A program made the translations under genes and the position numbers. Positions 55,310 through 64,000 of a stretch of 64,000 nt of DNA are shown piece after piece. Position 1 is the first letter of the stretch. Every line of letters starts with the position of its first letter. Source of the DNA: Cavia porcellus (Eukaryota; Chordata; Mammalia; Rodentia; Caviidae); NCBI RefSeq assembly GCF_034190915.1, contig NW_026947490.1, forward strand, positions 67,135,494 to 67,199,493, in the 5' to 3' direction. The notes under the pieces are model-generated. The model was not told where the DNA came from. It saw only the letters and a list, made by a program, of their open reading frames with translations, and ran no database searches.

Positions 55310-56469
55310 ATGCCTTGAACTGATAGTGAATAGAACCGGACTTTCAAGATGCTACCAACACACACAAGGATAAAAAAATCAGTATGGAACATTGAAAACT
55401 GAAGAAAGTGGAATCGTTTTACAAAGGAACCGGAAGTTTAGCACAGCTATTTCTAGAAATTACGTGAACAGCAAAATTTAGAAGTGATGAACTAAACTAT
55501 CTAAAGATATTTCTGAACAAAGTGTTAAAGGAACTGTTTGACTTCTTCCTGCTGCTTATGTTATTCTGTGCAAAGACAGAGATAAATTAGAAGGAAAACT
55601 GTCAAACTAAAAGAAACCAAGACTTGATGATTTTGAAAATTCTCAGCCTTCTCCCAAAAGCAAAGCATGTTAAAACTGAGAGACAGCTTTCAAGTACTTT
55701 CTACGCAGTGCACAAAGAGCCAAGAGGGTAAGGTACAATCTTGCACTAAAAATCTCAGAAAGATCAAAAGGTCAGAGTCTTCAGCTCGGAGAAAAAGGCC
55801 TCTCAGGAGATTAAAGACATGCCTGGAGCTCCTCAGTCAGACCAGACAAGGGAAATTAAACCGCATTGTTCCTCAGCTGCTCAGCAGAAGAGAGGTAGGG
55901 AATGACTTTTTCTAAAAGGTCTGTGGGAGGAGATTTGTCTAATGGAGTGAGCCCTGGGGAAACTCTTGAAGGGAGGGCCACACAGTTCTCAAAAAGATTC
56001 TTCTAGAAGAAATGCTGCTGGCATGGACTAAAAAGCACAGAAGACAAAATGACCAGAAACCATTATATCCAGTTCTAGGGCTAGAAAGCAAGTTGATGAG
56101 ACCACTCAGCTCCATATTTGAGCTAATTCTCATTTCAAAACAGAAGAATGACTCAGTCAGTAGAACTAAGGTCCCAGAAGGTGTGTCTTGGCGCCACAGA
56201 AAATAATTTCCAAAGTTCAAATCTTAACCAAGGAACTCCCAATGTTTGCTCAGTGAGATTTTAAAATTACTGTACTGTGGACTGATGACTCCTTCTTATC
56301 TTCCATTTCCCTCTTAAATATAAAAATAACAACCAAGAATGTCTGTAAGTGATTCTGTGATGGTGCTGGGTATTGCGGGGAGGATAAACTGACCTTTGCT
56401 TTTTAGATTCATGAAACAAGAGGAGCTGCATCCCAGGACTGTTTATTTTTTCTGCAAATCAAGACAGAG
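55310..56469 (+). mobile_element. Probable MaLR/ERVL-type internal region, decayed
   Basis: Passages such as 'ATTAAAGACATGCCTGGAGC', 'TCCTCAGTCAGACCAGACAA', 'GCCACACAGTTCTCAAAAAG', 'TGCTGGCATGGACTAAAAAG' and 'CCATTATATCCAGTTCTAGG' look like the internal part of an old mammalian MaLR. They lie after an MLT1-type LTR, as an internal region should. A short frame (55667-55915, plus) is basic and Leu/Arg-rich, but no gag motif can be shown. The family call is from memory and is weak. Alternative: another old LTR element or unique DNA. Confidence 0.35.
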
Positions 56470-57075
56470 TTCAACTATGGTTTCATGTATGTTATTTCTG
56501 ATAAGAAATCTTTCCCGTGTACCACAGTTCTCTGCACATCTTTGTTACTTTTTCTTTCTGTTTTCCAAATTTCCCATTTCTCATTCCTTGTATGCAGGGT
56601 GATTTTGATGTGACTTAACGTTTTACTGAAGTTTGTGTTTGTGATTGGAGTTTGGTGATCCTCCTGGATTTGTGAGTTCACAGTTTTCATCCCACTTGAA
56701 AAATGTTTTGCTGTTGTTTTTCAAATATTTTCTGTCTTTCATTTGTTCTTCCTTCTCCTGGATTATAATTGCAACACCTGCACATTAATCACAGTAGTTT
56801 TCCCAGCACTACTGCGTGCGCTGTGAATTTTTTTGTGTTCCACTTTGGGTGATTTCCATTGACCTGTGCTTAAGTCTACTAATCTTTCATTCCCACAGGT
56901 CTAATCCACTGTCAGCTTCAGTCTAGGTCTTTTCATTTCTGAGTCTGCAGTTTTATCTCTAGAAATCTGACTCAAGACTTTTTTTTTGTATCTTCCATGA
57001 CTCTGAATTATTTTACAAGTTACGGAATACAATTTTAATGTCTAATATTTGTTAATTATACCATCTGTATCTGCT
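56470..57075 (-). mobile_element. Old L1 3' region (antisense), part 2
   Basis: It continues the L1 of 53600-54190: 'GTTATTTCTGATAAGAAATC', 'GGTGATCCTCCTGGATTTGT', 'GAGTTCACAGTTTTCATCCC', 'TCAAATATTTTCTGTCTTTC', 'CTGGATTATAATTGCAACAC', 'TGGGTGATTTCCATTGACCT'. The order of passages is that of one element read antisense. Confidence 0.6.
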
Positions 57076-57084
57076 CTGAGTCAT

Positions 57085-57327
57085 TTAAGGAGATCATTAG
57101 GGTCCGTTGAGGTCAGAAGAGGGGAGCCCTGACTCAGTAGGACTAGCATCCTTCTGACATGTGAGGGCAAGTGGAGAAGGTGAATATCTACAAGCCAAGA
57201 AGAGAGTCCTTACCAGAAACCAAGCTCTGCCTGAATCTCAGTCTCAAACTCTCTAACTTGCAGAACTGTGGGGATACAGATCTCTGTTCTCAAGCCATTC
57301 AGTATGTGGTAGTGTGGTATATGAGCT
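57085..57327 (+). mobile_element. MLT1-type MaLR LTR fragment (sense)
   Basis: 'ATTTAAGGAGATCATTAGGG', 'GACATGTGAGGGCAAGTGGA', 'AAGCCAAGAAGAGAGTCCTT', 'ACCAGAAACCAAGCTCTGCC', 'AACTTGCAGAACTGTGGGGA' and 'CAAGCCATTCAGTATGTGGT' follow the MLT1 LTR path. Confidence 0.7.
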
Positions 57328-57334
57328 TCTTAAA

Positions 57335-57660
57335 TCACTTTTCTCATTGCTGAGAAAAAAACAATACCCACTGCCCAAAGTCAAAGGAGGAGAAGTTATT
57401 TGTCTACCAGTTTGTAGAGGTTTAAGTCCATAGTTGATTGAAGAGTGGAAGGGCAGAGGGGCATCATAGAGGACAAACAGGCAGGAGACTGGAAACAAGT
57501 GAACACAGCAAGCCTGCCTTTTCCCTTCTTATTCCTGCCAGGGTATCTGCCTTTTGGGTGATGCCACCCCTTCCCACTGTCCACACCCAGAAGTATGCTA
57601 AACCACTCAGTGGACTGATCTAGTAATCATGCATCCTTAGTTCCAGCACTGTAGAGGACC
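57335..57660 (-). mobile_element. MaLR LTR fragment (rodent type), antisense
   Basis: 'CACTTTTCTCATTGCTGAGA', 'GGAGGAGAAGTTATTTGTCT' and 'TTTGTAGAGGTTTAAGTCCA' mirror the 3' half of rodent MaLR LTRs. The right edge is not visible. Confidence 0.55.
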
Positions 57661-58429
57661 ACCTGGATGACTCTCCTTGAACGAAGAGCGGTTGTCTCCC
57701 TTCTGGCTAAACCTGGCCCTATTTCCATGTATTGATATGTACAGAGCTGGCTAGCTCTTATCCTTATCCCTTCAACTGGCAATGTAGATAGGTCTGGCGG
57801 CGGTGCTGATGTGTGATCTTTGAAGGAAGGCGACCAGGTCTGTGTTTCTCAGTCCCCGTAGCTTCCAAAAGACACGTGTGAGCTGGGCAAGAAGAAAGTG
57901 AGGCTCCATGCTGGGATCCAGCCCTGAGATAAGAAGCCATAACCTTTCAGGGCATAAAAGACTGTACCTTGGAGCTGAAGCACAGACCCTGGCACACTAC
58001 ACACTACCTCAAACTGTATTATGCAGGTTACTGTTTCTGCACATTTTTCTTTGCGTATTAACAGTGGTGCTCTCATGGCTCCCACCCAGCCCAGCTCATA
58101 GCATTTCCATATTTCCTGACATTCCCTCCAGCCCCTCACTCAGCCTCTAGCCCCTCCTTTCTTCATAAATTAATAAAATCCAGGGTTGGCCCTGGGCTGA
58201 GGCCTCTATTCCAGTTAACCATCACCGCGGCTGGACTTAGGACAGCTTGGCTCCCCACACTATAAACATGTCTTTATTCTTGCCAGGAGTTGCACTGAAA
58301 GTGGTAGATTGGAATTGCTAGAATTCCAATCACATTTCCACGGGATTACAAACATAAGCTTCCCAGACTGCAAAGAGGTCAGGAAAGGGTCCGCTATACA
58401 GCACCATCTCCCTAATCCCTGCACCATGC
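57661..58429. other. Unique non-coding stretch
   Basis: No gene or regulatory site can be supported. It holds a perfect 10-base inverted repeat at 58307-58331. Frames of 96 codons or less are unrecognised. Confidence 0.45.
58307..58331. other. Perfect inverted repeat, 10-bp arms
   Basis: GATTGGAATT, a 5-base spacer (GCTAG), then AATTCCAATC. Both arms hold an ATTGG/CCAAT word. It could form a small hairpin in a transcript or bind a dimeric factor, with no further support. Confidence 0.8.
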
Positions 58430-58508
58430 ACCCTAGATCCAACCTGCTCTGAAAAGCCTGTGACTGCATGAGGCTTTGAGGGGCTGTCTAGATACAAACC
58501 ATAGTGCT
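58430..58508 (-). mobile_element. MaLR LTR 5' end (antisense)
   Basis: 'GACTGCATGAGGCTTTGAGG' and 'GATACAAACCATAGTGC' closely match the corresponding end of the copy at 33150-33216 ('GACTGCATGAGGCTTTGGGC', 'CGAACCATAACAGCA'). These represent the LTR start read backwards. The rest of this LTR is unclear to the left. Confidence 0.6.
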
Positions 58509-59202
58509 AGTCCACGCTCGCTACTTTCCAGTGTGATTTACAAGGTTTTCTTCTCTGAATAGTAAGAAAAGCGTTATTTCTATCACTGAATGGGCTACAC
58601 ATAATCTACCATAATCCTTTGGGGGACTCTGCCCTTGCTGCAGGGGATGCACAGACATGCGCCAGTCCCTTCTGAGTGCTTCATGAGGACACTGGGATGC
58701 TCCTCAGAGTCTCATGGAGGCAGCTACCTCCCTTTGACTGTGCCCTGCAGCTTAAGCTGCATGAACTCCTGCTCCCTCTGCCATATCTGGAGCCTCCAGG
58801 CTGTTCTGGAGCCCTCGCCCAGTGTGGCAGCCTGAACCGCTCATGGGGCAGCGAGCTGGGGCCCCCATAGGGTTGCCTTTTATTTTCTGCATCTAAGGAA
58901 TGATTGCTCTCCTTTGCTTCATGTTCAATGTCTCGAAAACTGTTAACTGGTTTTTGTTGTTCTTTTTTCACACTAAAGAATGAATCTAATCATTTTCTCT
59001 GTCTTTGTCAGAAGCAAAAACCTCCTTAGCATTTCACTGTACTTTTTAAAAAGCTTTTGGATTTTTGGTAATTTCTATGTCCCTATTGAAATTCTCAACC
59101 TTTTCCCTGTGTTGTTTATTCTATCTCCCCGGTGAGGATGTGTATCACCGGTGCCTGCCCGTGCTGTCTTCCGGTGTGCTTCCCTCTTTCTTAGGGGGTA
59201 AC
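58509..59202. other. Unassigned non-coding stretch
   Basis: No gene is visible. The 58620-58870 part is GC-richer and may be an unfamiliar old repeat. Short frames on both strands are unrecognised. Confidence 0.4.
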
Positions 59203-59611
59203 AGCTATAGTTTAGATCTAAAATGCCCCTCAAACACCCATTCGTTAAAGGCTGTGCACAGCTTGGTGCTCTTGGGAGGCAATGGAATCTTTAAAGACAC
59301 TTGAGGGGAGAATCAGGGGGACTCGTGGGAGGTCCACCCATTGCTGGGGGGATGCTCTCGAAGTACACAGTGGCCCCCACCCCCTCCTGTTCATCTTGCT
59401 CCTTCTTTTCCACCTGACCCTGCCGTGAAGAGTCTTCCTCTGCCACAGGCACCCACTGTGTAACACTGACTCCCCTGGGGCCAAAGCAGCAAGAACAGCT
59501 GATGATAGGCTGAAACCTCCAGGGCTGTAGCAAGATACATCTTTTCTCTTCCTGAACTTCTCACCTACGGTATCTTTCTACAGGAGCAGAAAGCTGACTG
59601 GCATGATAGCA
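59203..59611 (+). mobile_element. MaLR LTR (rodent type), near full length, sense
   Basis: The start 'AGCTATAGTTTAGATCTAAA' with 'ATGCCCCTCAAACACCCATT' corresponds to the TGCTATGGTTTG-type start. 'CTTCCTCTGCCACAGGC' and 'AGGCTGAAACCTCCAGG' then 'CAGAAAGCTGACTGGCATGA' give the middle and the end. Sense orientation, opposite to several neighbours. No internal region is attached. Confidence 0.65.
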
Positions 59612-60933
59612 TTTCCTTCCATCTTTGAATGCCTCTTTTATTTTACTGTATAACAGATGTTTAATAAAACAGGAAGGAGATAAAACTGCCAGGAAATGTC
59701 ATCCCCCTCCTTCAGTCAGGCCTCAAAATTGGAAGGTGGACTCCAACTACGTGTTCAAATGTCTTGAGAGAATTTAATCGTTTTCCCTTCAGCAGATTTT
59801 AGAATCTGAATGTTTGAGAGTCCAGAGATTCCTTCATGCTTTATTCAGAGCCATTGCTTTCCATACTCTAGATGTGACTCTTTTAGAGCCTGACTGTTGG
59901 AATCTTTGGAGAGCTCCCCTTGCTGTCTGGACCTGCCACTGAAGTTCTGTGCTCCTGATCTCTGCAGGGCTGATGTGCCTGCCTCTTTCCTGAGCTCTGG
60001 TCATTGAAGTCCATGGTACCCCCGATGGTTTTCCTGGCTCTCTTGCTCTGGTCTCCATCTTCACATATCAGTTATGTTGTACTTAAGAGAGACTCTTATA
60101 CTTCATAAGAGATTTACAGACCCTTTGGGCCCAGCTCTGTGCATACGGCTCCTGAACTTGGTCAAAATCTGTATTGCAAATCTGATGGATGGTGAGGGCT
60201 CATTGACATTCTAAATTTTCACTTGATCCCACCAATGCCATTACTTTTGACTTTCCATATTATAGACAGAAGTAAAGGAACCCTAAAGCTTTCTCTTTTT
60301 CCCTGTTATATACAAAAGGAAAAGGGCTTTTCTTCTTGTAGATAAAATTACATCTCGCATTGACTTTGTCTCACTGCCATGAGGGTCAGGAGGGCTGGAT
60401 GGAGAATTGGGGATTTCCAGATTCGTACCTAACTTAGAAGCCACCCTGGCCAGTTGTCAGACAGATGCTTCTAAACTGGGGCTGGTGCCATCAGGCTGGT
60501 TTTGTGCTGTGTGTTTTACTCTGTGTGACCCTCACTGGTGTTGGACTGCAGTTAACCTGGCCATTTCCACTGTACAGTGAGACCATTCTTTTCTTCTCTA
60601 AATCTTGAACATTAAACCAAAGCAGCAGCGGAAAACCATGTGTAGAGTCCGCATTACCTGGTCTGGCTCACATTTTGGACTGAAACTCGGACAGTGAAAT
60701 TAGTGTTTCATAATGGATCATTCCATGTGAGTCCAGGACCCCTGGTATTATTTGAACTCTAAATTGCTTAACTTGGTTAAGCACTAGGTTGCTCAACTAA
60801 GTTGTGTTCTTTTTCTTTTTTGTTTTGGAATATTTATACCCAGCAGTTTTTGTTTTGTTCTTTACTTGGTGGTCAGTTGTGACAACAGATCTTTAGAGAT
60901 CGCCTAGCTTGAGGCAACAAAAAAACACTCTTT
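59612..60933. other. Unique non-coding stretch
   Basis: No gene, clear repeat or regulatory site is visible. A 76-codon minus-strand frame (59834-60064) is the only one above 60 codons. Confidence 0.45.
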
Positions 60934-60948
60934 AATAATAACTTTGGA
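60934..60948 (+). repeat. Target-site duplication, left copy
   Basis: AATAATAACTTTGGA directly precedes the ID element and is repeated exactly at 61042-61056. Confidence 0.95.
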
Positions 60949-61041
60949 GGGTCTGGGGATTTAGCTCTGCGGCATAAGCACCTGCCTTGCCAGCGCCCAG
61001 TCATAAGTTCGATCCCTGGTACCAATAAAAAAAAAAGGACC
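60949..61041 (+). mobile_element. ID-family SINE with exact 15-bp target duplication
   Basis: 'GGGTCTGGGGATTTAGCTCT' carries the A-box region, and 'AAGTTCGATCCCTGGTACCA' carries a B-box close to the tRNA consensus GTTCGAATC. An A-rich tail (A12) and a short GGACC follow. The exact flanking duplication and intact pol III boxes indicate a fairly young insertion. It is a tRNA-derived SINE, not a tRNA gene, since no anticodon arm can be drawn with confidence. Confidence 0.92.
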
Positions 61042-61056
61042 AATAATAACTTTGGA
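61042..61056 (+). repeat. Target-site duplication, right copy
   Basis: An exact repeat of 60934-60948. Confidence 0.95.
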
Positions 61057-61429
61057 AATCCTTAAAAGCAGGACCTATTAATACCAAATAATCCATCATT
61101 TTATCAGCCAAATGCAAATGCACTGTGGTTAATGAAGCTACACAAAACTATGGTAGCTGCTTCCTCAAAGGCACAGTGAGTCCCAACAGGAAACGTGATT
61201 TCCCTATTTATAAGGCACGCACAAGCATGTTCAGGACTGCAGCACAGTTTAATATGTGATAAGCACCTCTAATATATCACTGCAAAGCAAGGGGATGTCC
61301 CAGATCTTAACAGACCTGTGGACTATGCTGAGCTCTTTCTCAAACAACTGAAAAAATAATATTTACTGAGAACGGTAACTCCCAGGCAGCAGTAATGAAG
61401 CTGCTATCATGCATTACACACCTGTTTCA
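61057..61429. other. Unique AT-rich stretch
   Basis: Nothing recognisable. No frame above 60 codons. Confidence 0.45.
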
Positions 61430-61575
61430 TGTCATCTGGGCTCTACACTAGGTCTTTATTTATATTATCTCATTTAAATTTCCTACCATCTCTCATCAGC
61501 AGGTTCCAGGTTGTTATCTCAATGTCACCAGCAAGGAAGCAGGAGGAACCCTCAGCTCACAATGCTAACAGACAT
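61430..61575 (-). repeat. MIR fragment (antisense)
   Basis: 'TCTACACTAGGTCTTTATTT', 'ATATTATCTCATTTAAATTT', 'CCTACCATCTCTCATCAGCA' follow the reverse-complement MIR middle ('gcgctttacatgtattatctcatttaatcctcacaacaacc'). It is diverged. Confidence 0.5.
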
Positions 61576-61721
61576 GGGTAGGAAGCTAGGTCCGTGAAAA
61601 CCCAGAGCTTCTGCTTTCCCCAAGGCCAAGCTGCCTCCTGCCCTGCAGTCAGGTTTTTCTAGTCCTTCCTCCTCCTTTTTACATCCACTCCTCAACTGAG
61701 CAAGATCTTCCCTACATCAGT

Positions 61722-62070
61722 CAGTTTTCCATTGCTGTAGTAAAACACTGCAGCCAGGCTACTTTAAAAAGCAAAAAGGCTTATTTTACTTACAACGAAG
61801 GCTGTCAAAAGAGCACAAATAGTGGTGTGTGTTCTGGCAAGGCCTCCCTTGCTGCCTTGCACCATGGTGGGCAGATATGACCCCATGTCTACGTGATTTC
61901 TCCCCTTCTTTTACGAAGGCATTGTTAGGGACTCTACCCTAATGCCCTGGTCTAATTGGTCCCTAAAGACCCCATCTCTAGTGCCGTATTAACTTTCCAT
62001 CTCCTTAATACCATTGACATAAGGGATTGGGGATCACACCCTGTGATTTGGGGCCCCAGCCTTATTCATG
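61722..62070 (-). mobile_element. MaLR LTR (rodent type), antisense
   Basis: 'CAGTTTTCCATTGCTGTAGT', 'AAAACACTGCAGCCAGGCTA', 'GGCTTATTTTACTTACAACG' mirror the 3' half. The 61960-62060 part with 'CTTAATACCATTGACATAAG' and 'GGATTGGGGATCA' would be nearer its 5' half. The right edge is blurred. Confidence 0.55.
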
Positions 62071-64000
62071 TTGCTCACCCGCTGGCCCATGGAATCCGGG
62101 AGTTCCTGGCTAAGGTAGACCACTGGCACCTGAATGAGCATCTTCTCCCTCTTCATTACCTCAGGCTGTCCTTTCTCTCAAACCTGCCCTCAGCATACGA
62201 ATTCACACAAATGCAGGTCATCTGGGGAAAGTGAGGAGGGACCAGATCTGTGCTGTGACAGAGAAGCAGAGTCCCTACCCAGCTGGCCAAAGGCCCCGGG
62301 TCAGGAGCGGAAATCAGGATGTTGATCCCTCGTGGGGTGAGACCAAGGACTGAGCAGGACAAATGGGCACTTCTGGGGTGGTGAAGAAGTTCTCAGTCAT
62401 CTTTGGAGTACAGATGCAGACATTTCTCAAAACGAACTCTATGCTTAAGAGAAATCTATTTTGTATATAAAATTATACCTAAGAAAAATTTGAAAATAGA
62501 ACTACATTTTGGAAAGACTGTTCAGAGGCGTCCAGACAGCTATGTTTTAAGTGCTATGGCTTTTGTCTTTGTTAGTGTCACTCCGCCCAAGCCTACTTGC
62601 TCCAGGTGGCATCGTGGGCTGGCTCCAACCCCAAAGTCTTGACCAGCTTTGAGAGCTGAGATTCAAGGGCAAGCAGAGAGGACCATTGCAGGGGGCACCT
62701 GTGTTCCTATAGGCGGGGGAGGCACCCAGTGGGCCAAGCATTTGTATGTCTCCTGGTCCCCATTACCATTCCAGAGAAGACAAGCCAGCCTTACCTGTGC
62801 CCTTGAGAAACTGGACATCCCGAGGGCAGGGTCTGTGGCCAGCAGATTCCCAGACATCTAGACTATCCTGAGAAGGCAGCACTCCAGCTTACGGTGCTGT
62901 CCCTACCCCCGAATGCTGGGTCCCCAAGGTCAGAAGCCCCTTGGAAGGAGCAGGGACAGAACTGGCAGTGCCCTGGGTGCCACATAAAAGCTGAGCGTCC
63001 TGAGCCACAAGGGCCACCCTTGCCACATGGAGCAATGATTCCCAGGAACTCCCTGTCCTCATGCTGCCCTCCCCAGCCTTCCCTTGGGGCTCAACTTTGA
63101 TCTCAGCCCATTAGAAACCTGTTTATACCCCAATGGCTAGAATACAGACAAAAGTAATTAAGGATGAAAATTTAGTGGCCTAGCCCAGCTCCCCTGCAGA
63201 ACCGGATGGGCAGTCATGGTGAATCAATGTGTTCCAGCCATAGGAGATGGCCTGAGGCTGTCTGGGATGCAGCTTTGTTGTGCCCAAGGTCCTTTCCGTG
63301 CAGTACAATAACACAGTGAAGATGCCATGAACACGGCTGCAAAGCCCTCTACCTGTCTCCACTCTCGCCTGTGAGCAGCCAGGCCAAGGAATTCAGAAAG
63401 CTCTTGCTCTGATCTCAGATGCCCAGGGATCTTCTGCCTCCTCTGATTTCTGGGACAAACTCTTGATATCAGACATGGACACTTGAGTGACAATTTCTTT
63501 CTAAAAAATATTTCTCTCTCTTTCTGTATGTGTGCTTGAATTTCCTAAAGTGACTGTAATTACTATGTGTCCTAAACATATACCAATCAAAATGTGTTGT
63601 CTCTAAAAAACAAAAATGAGCTTTTCTGAGAGTCTAATAAGTTGACAGGCACCCCAGCTCTGGTAATACAGAAATAAGTTAAAATAGCTCTCTGTATGGG
63701 TGTGGGGGAAAAGATGGTTTTCAGCGAGGCACTTTGCACTATCTGTAAAGTTGATGTTCTAGAAAGGGCAAAGCACAGATTTTCCCTGCACTGGTTCTGT
63801 CTGCAGCCATGCTGCTCAACTCATGTGCTCCAACCCTGCTCTGATTCCTTTTTATACAATAACCTGGTTTTGGTTTTTTTGTGTGTTTGTGTGATTACAA
63901 CAAATATTCTCTTAGGTCTTTGTGAGATTTTTATGTTTAAACAGGAAAAATCACGGAAAGCAAGGGGCTTCTGTCTGTTCATAATAACCAAGTCCAGCAC
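62071..64000. other. Unique non-coding stretch
   Basis: No gene, confident repeat or regulatory site is visible. Overlapping frames at 62547-62861 and 63180-63493 on both strands resemble no protein. The last 500 bases are AT-rich. Confidence 0.45.

Noticed and set aside
55667..55915. Basic 82-codon frame as a gene
   Set aside because: It lies in probable decayed LTR-element internal sequence; no gag motif is visible.
60949..61041. Possible tRNA gene
   Set aside because: A and B boxes are those of an ID SINE; the A tail and target duplication show retroposition, and a full cloverleaf is not supported.

Overview
This window looks like mammalian nuclear DNA without a recognisable protein-coding gene, either intergenic or deep intronic. 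No open reading frame on either strand resembles a protein family I know. The longest is 238 codons and runs through low-information sequence. I see no exon series, rRNA, tRNA gene, CRISPR array or bacterial-type operon. CpG is depleted except in a few pockets, and interspersed repeats of several ages are present.

The repeats point to a rodent outside the mouse/rat group. Several SINEs are chimeras with a B1 (7SL-derived) left half and an ID (tRNA-derived) right half, an arrangement described for non-murid rodent lineages. Single B1 and ID copies also occur. Rodent-type MaLR LTRs and one well-preserved IAP-like class II solo LTR are present. Ancient mammalian repeats (MIR, L2, MLT1-type LTRs, old L1) form the background. 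I cannot fix the species.

Layout: 1-13 kb is mostly unique sequence with a few SINE/MIR pieces, a possible retroposed insert at 2.8-3.05 kb, a long purine tract at 9.65-9.8 kb and an AT-rich block of homeodomain-type cores near 12.5 kb. From 13-26 kb there are GA, CA and CTTT/CCTT microsatellites, MIR and L2 copies, a near-complete antisense LTR-like element (21.65-22.2 kb) and a MIR split by a B1. From 26-36 kb there are chimeric SINEs, two short tandem duplications, a G-quadruplex motif, two opposed MaLR LTRs, a possible class II LTR with a primer-binding-site-like sequence, and a CpG-rich pocket next to a strong CTCF-like motif. From 36-53 kb there are L1 fragments, an MLT1-type LTR, the IAP-like solo LTR nested in an L1 tail (44.2-45.2 kb), and a retroposed unidentified transcript with a 16-bp target-site duplication (51.6-52.0 kb). 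From 53-62 kb an antisense L1 is split by about 2.3 kb of LTR-rich DNA, followed by more MaLR LTRs and a young-looking ID element with a 15-bp duplication. The last 2 kb is unique sequence.

There are no genes to assemble into a pathway, and I found no undescribed multi-gene system. The best leads are the nested retroelement insertions, the unidentified retrocopy and the CpG/CTCF pocket. Repeat family names come from remembered consensus patterns, not from a search, and most edges are approximate. Edges defined by target-site duplications are exact.
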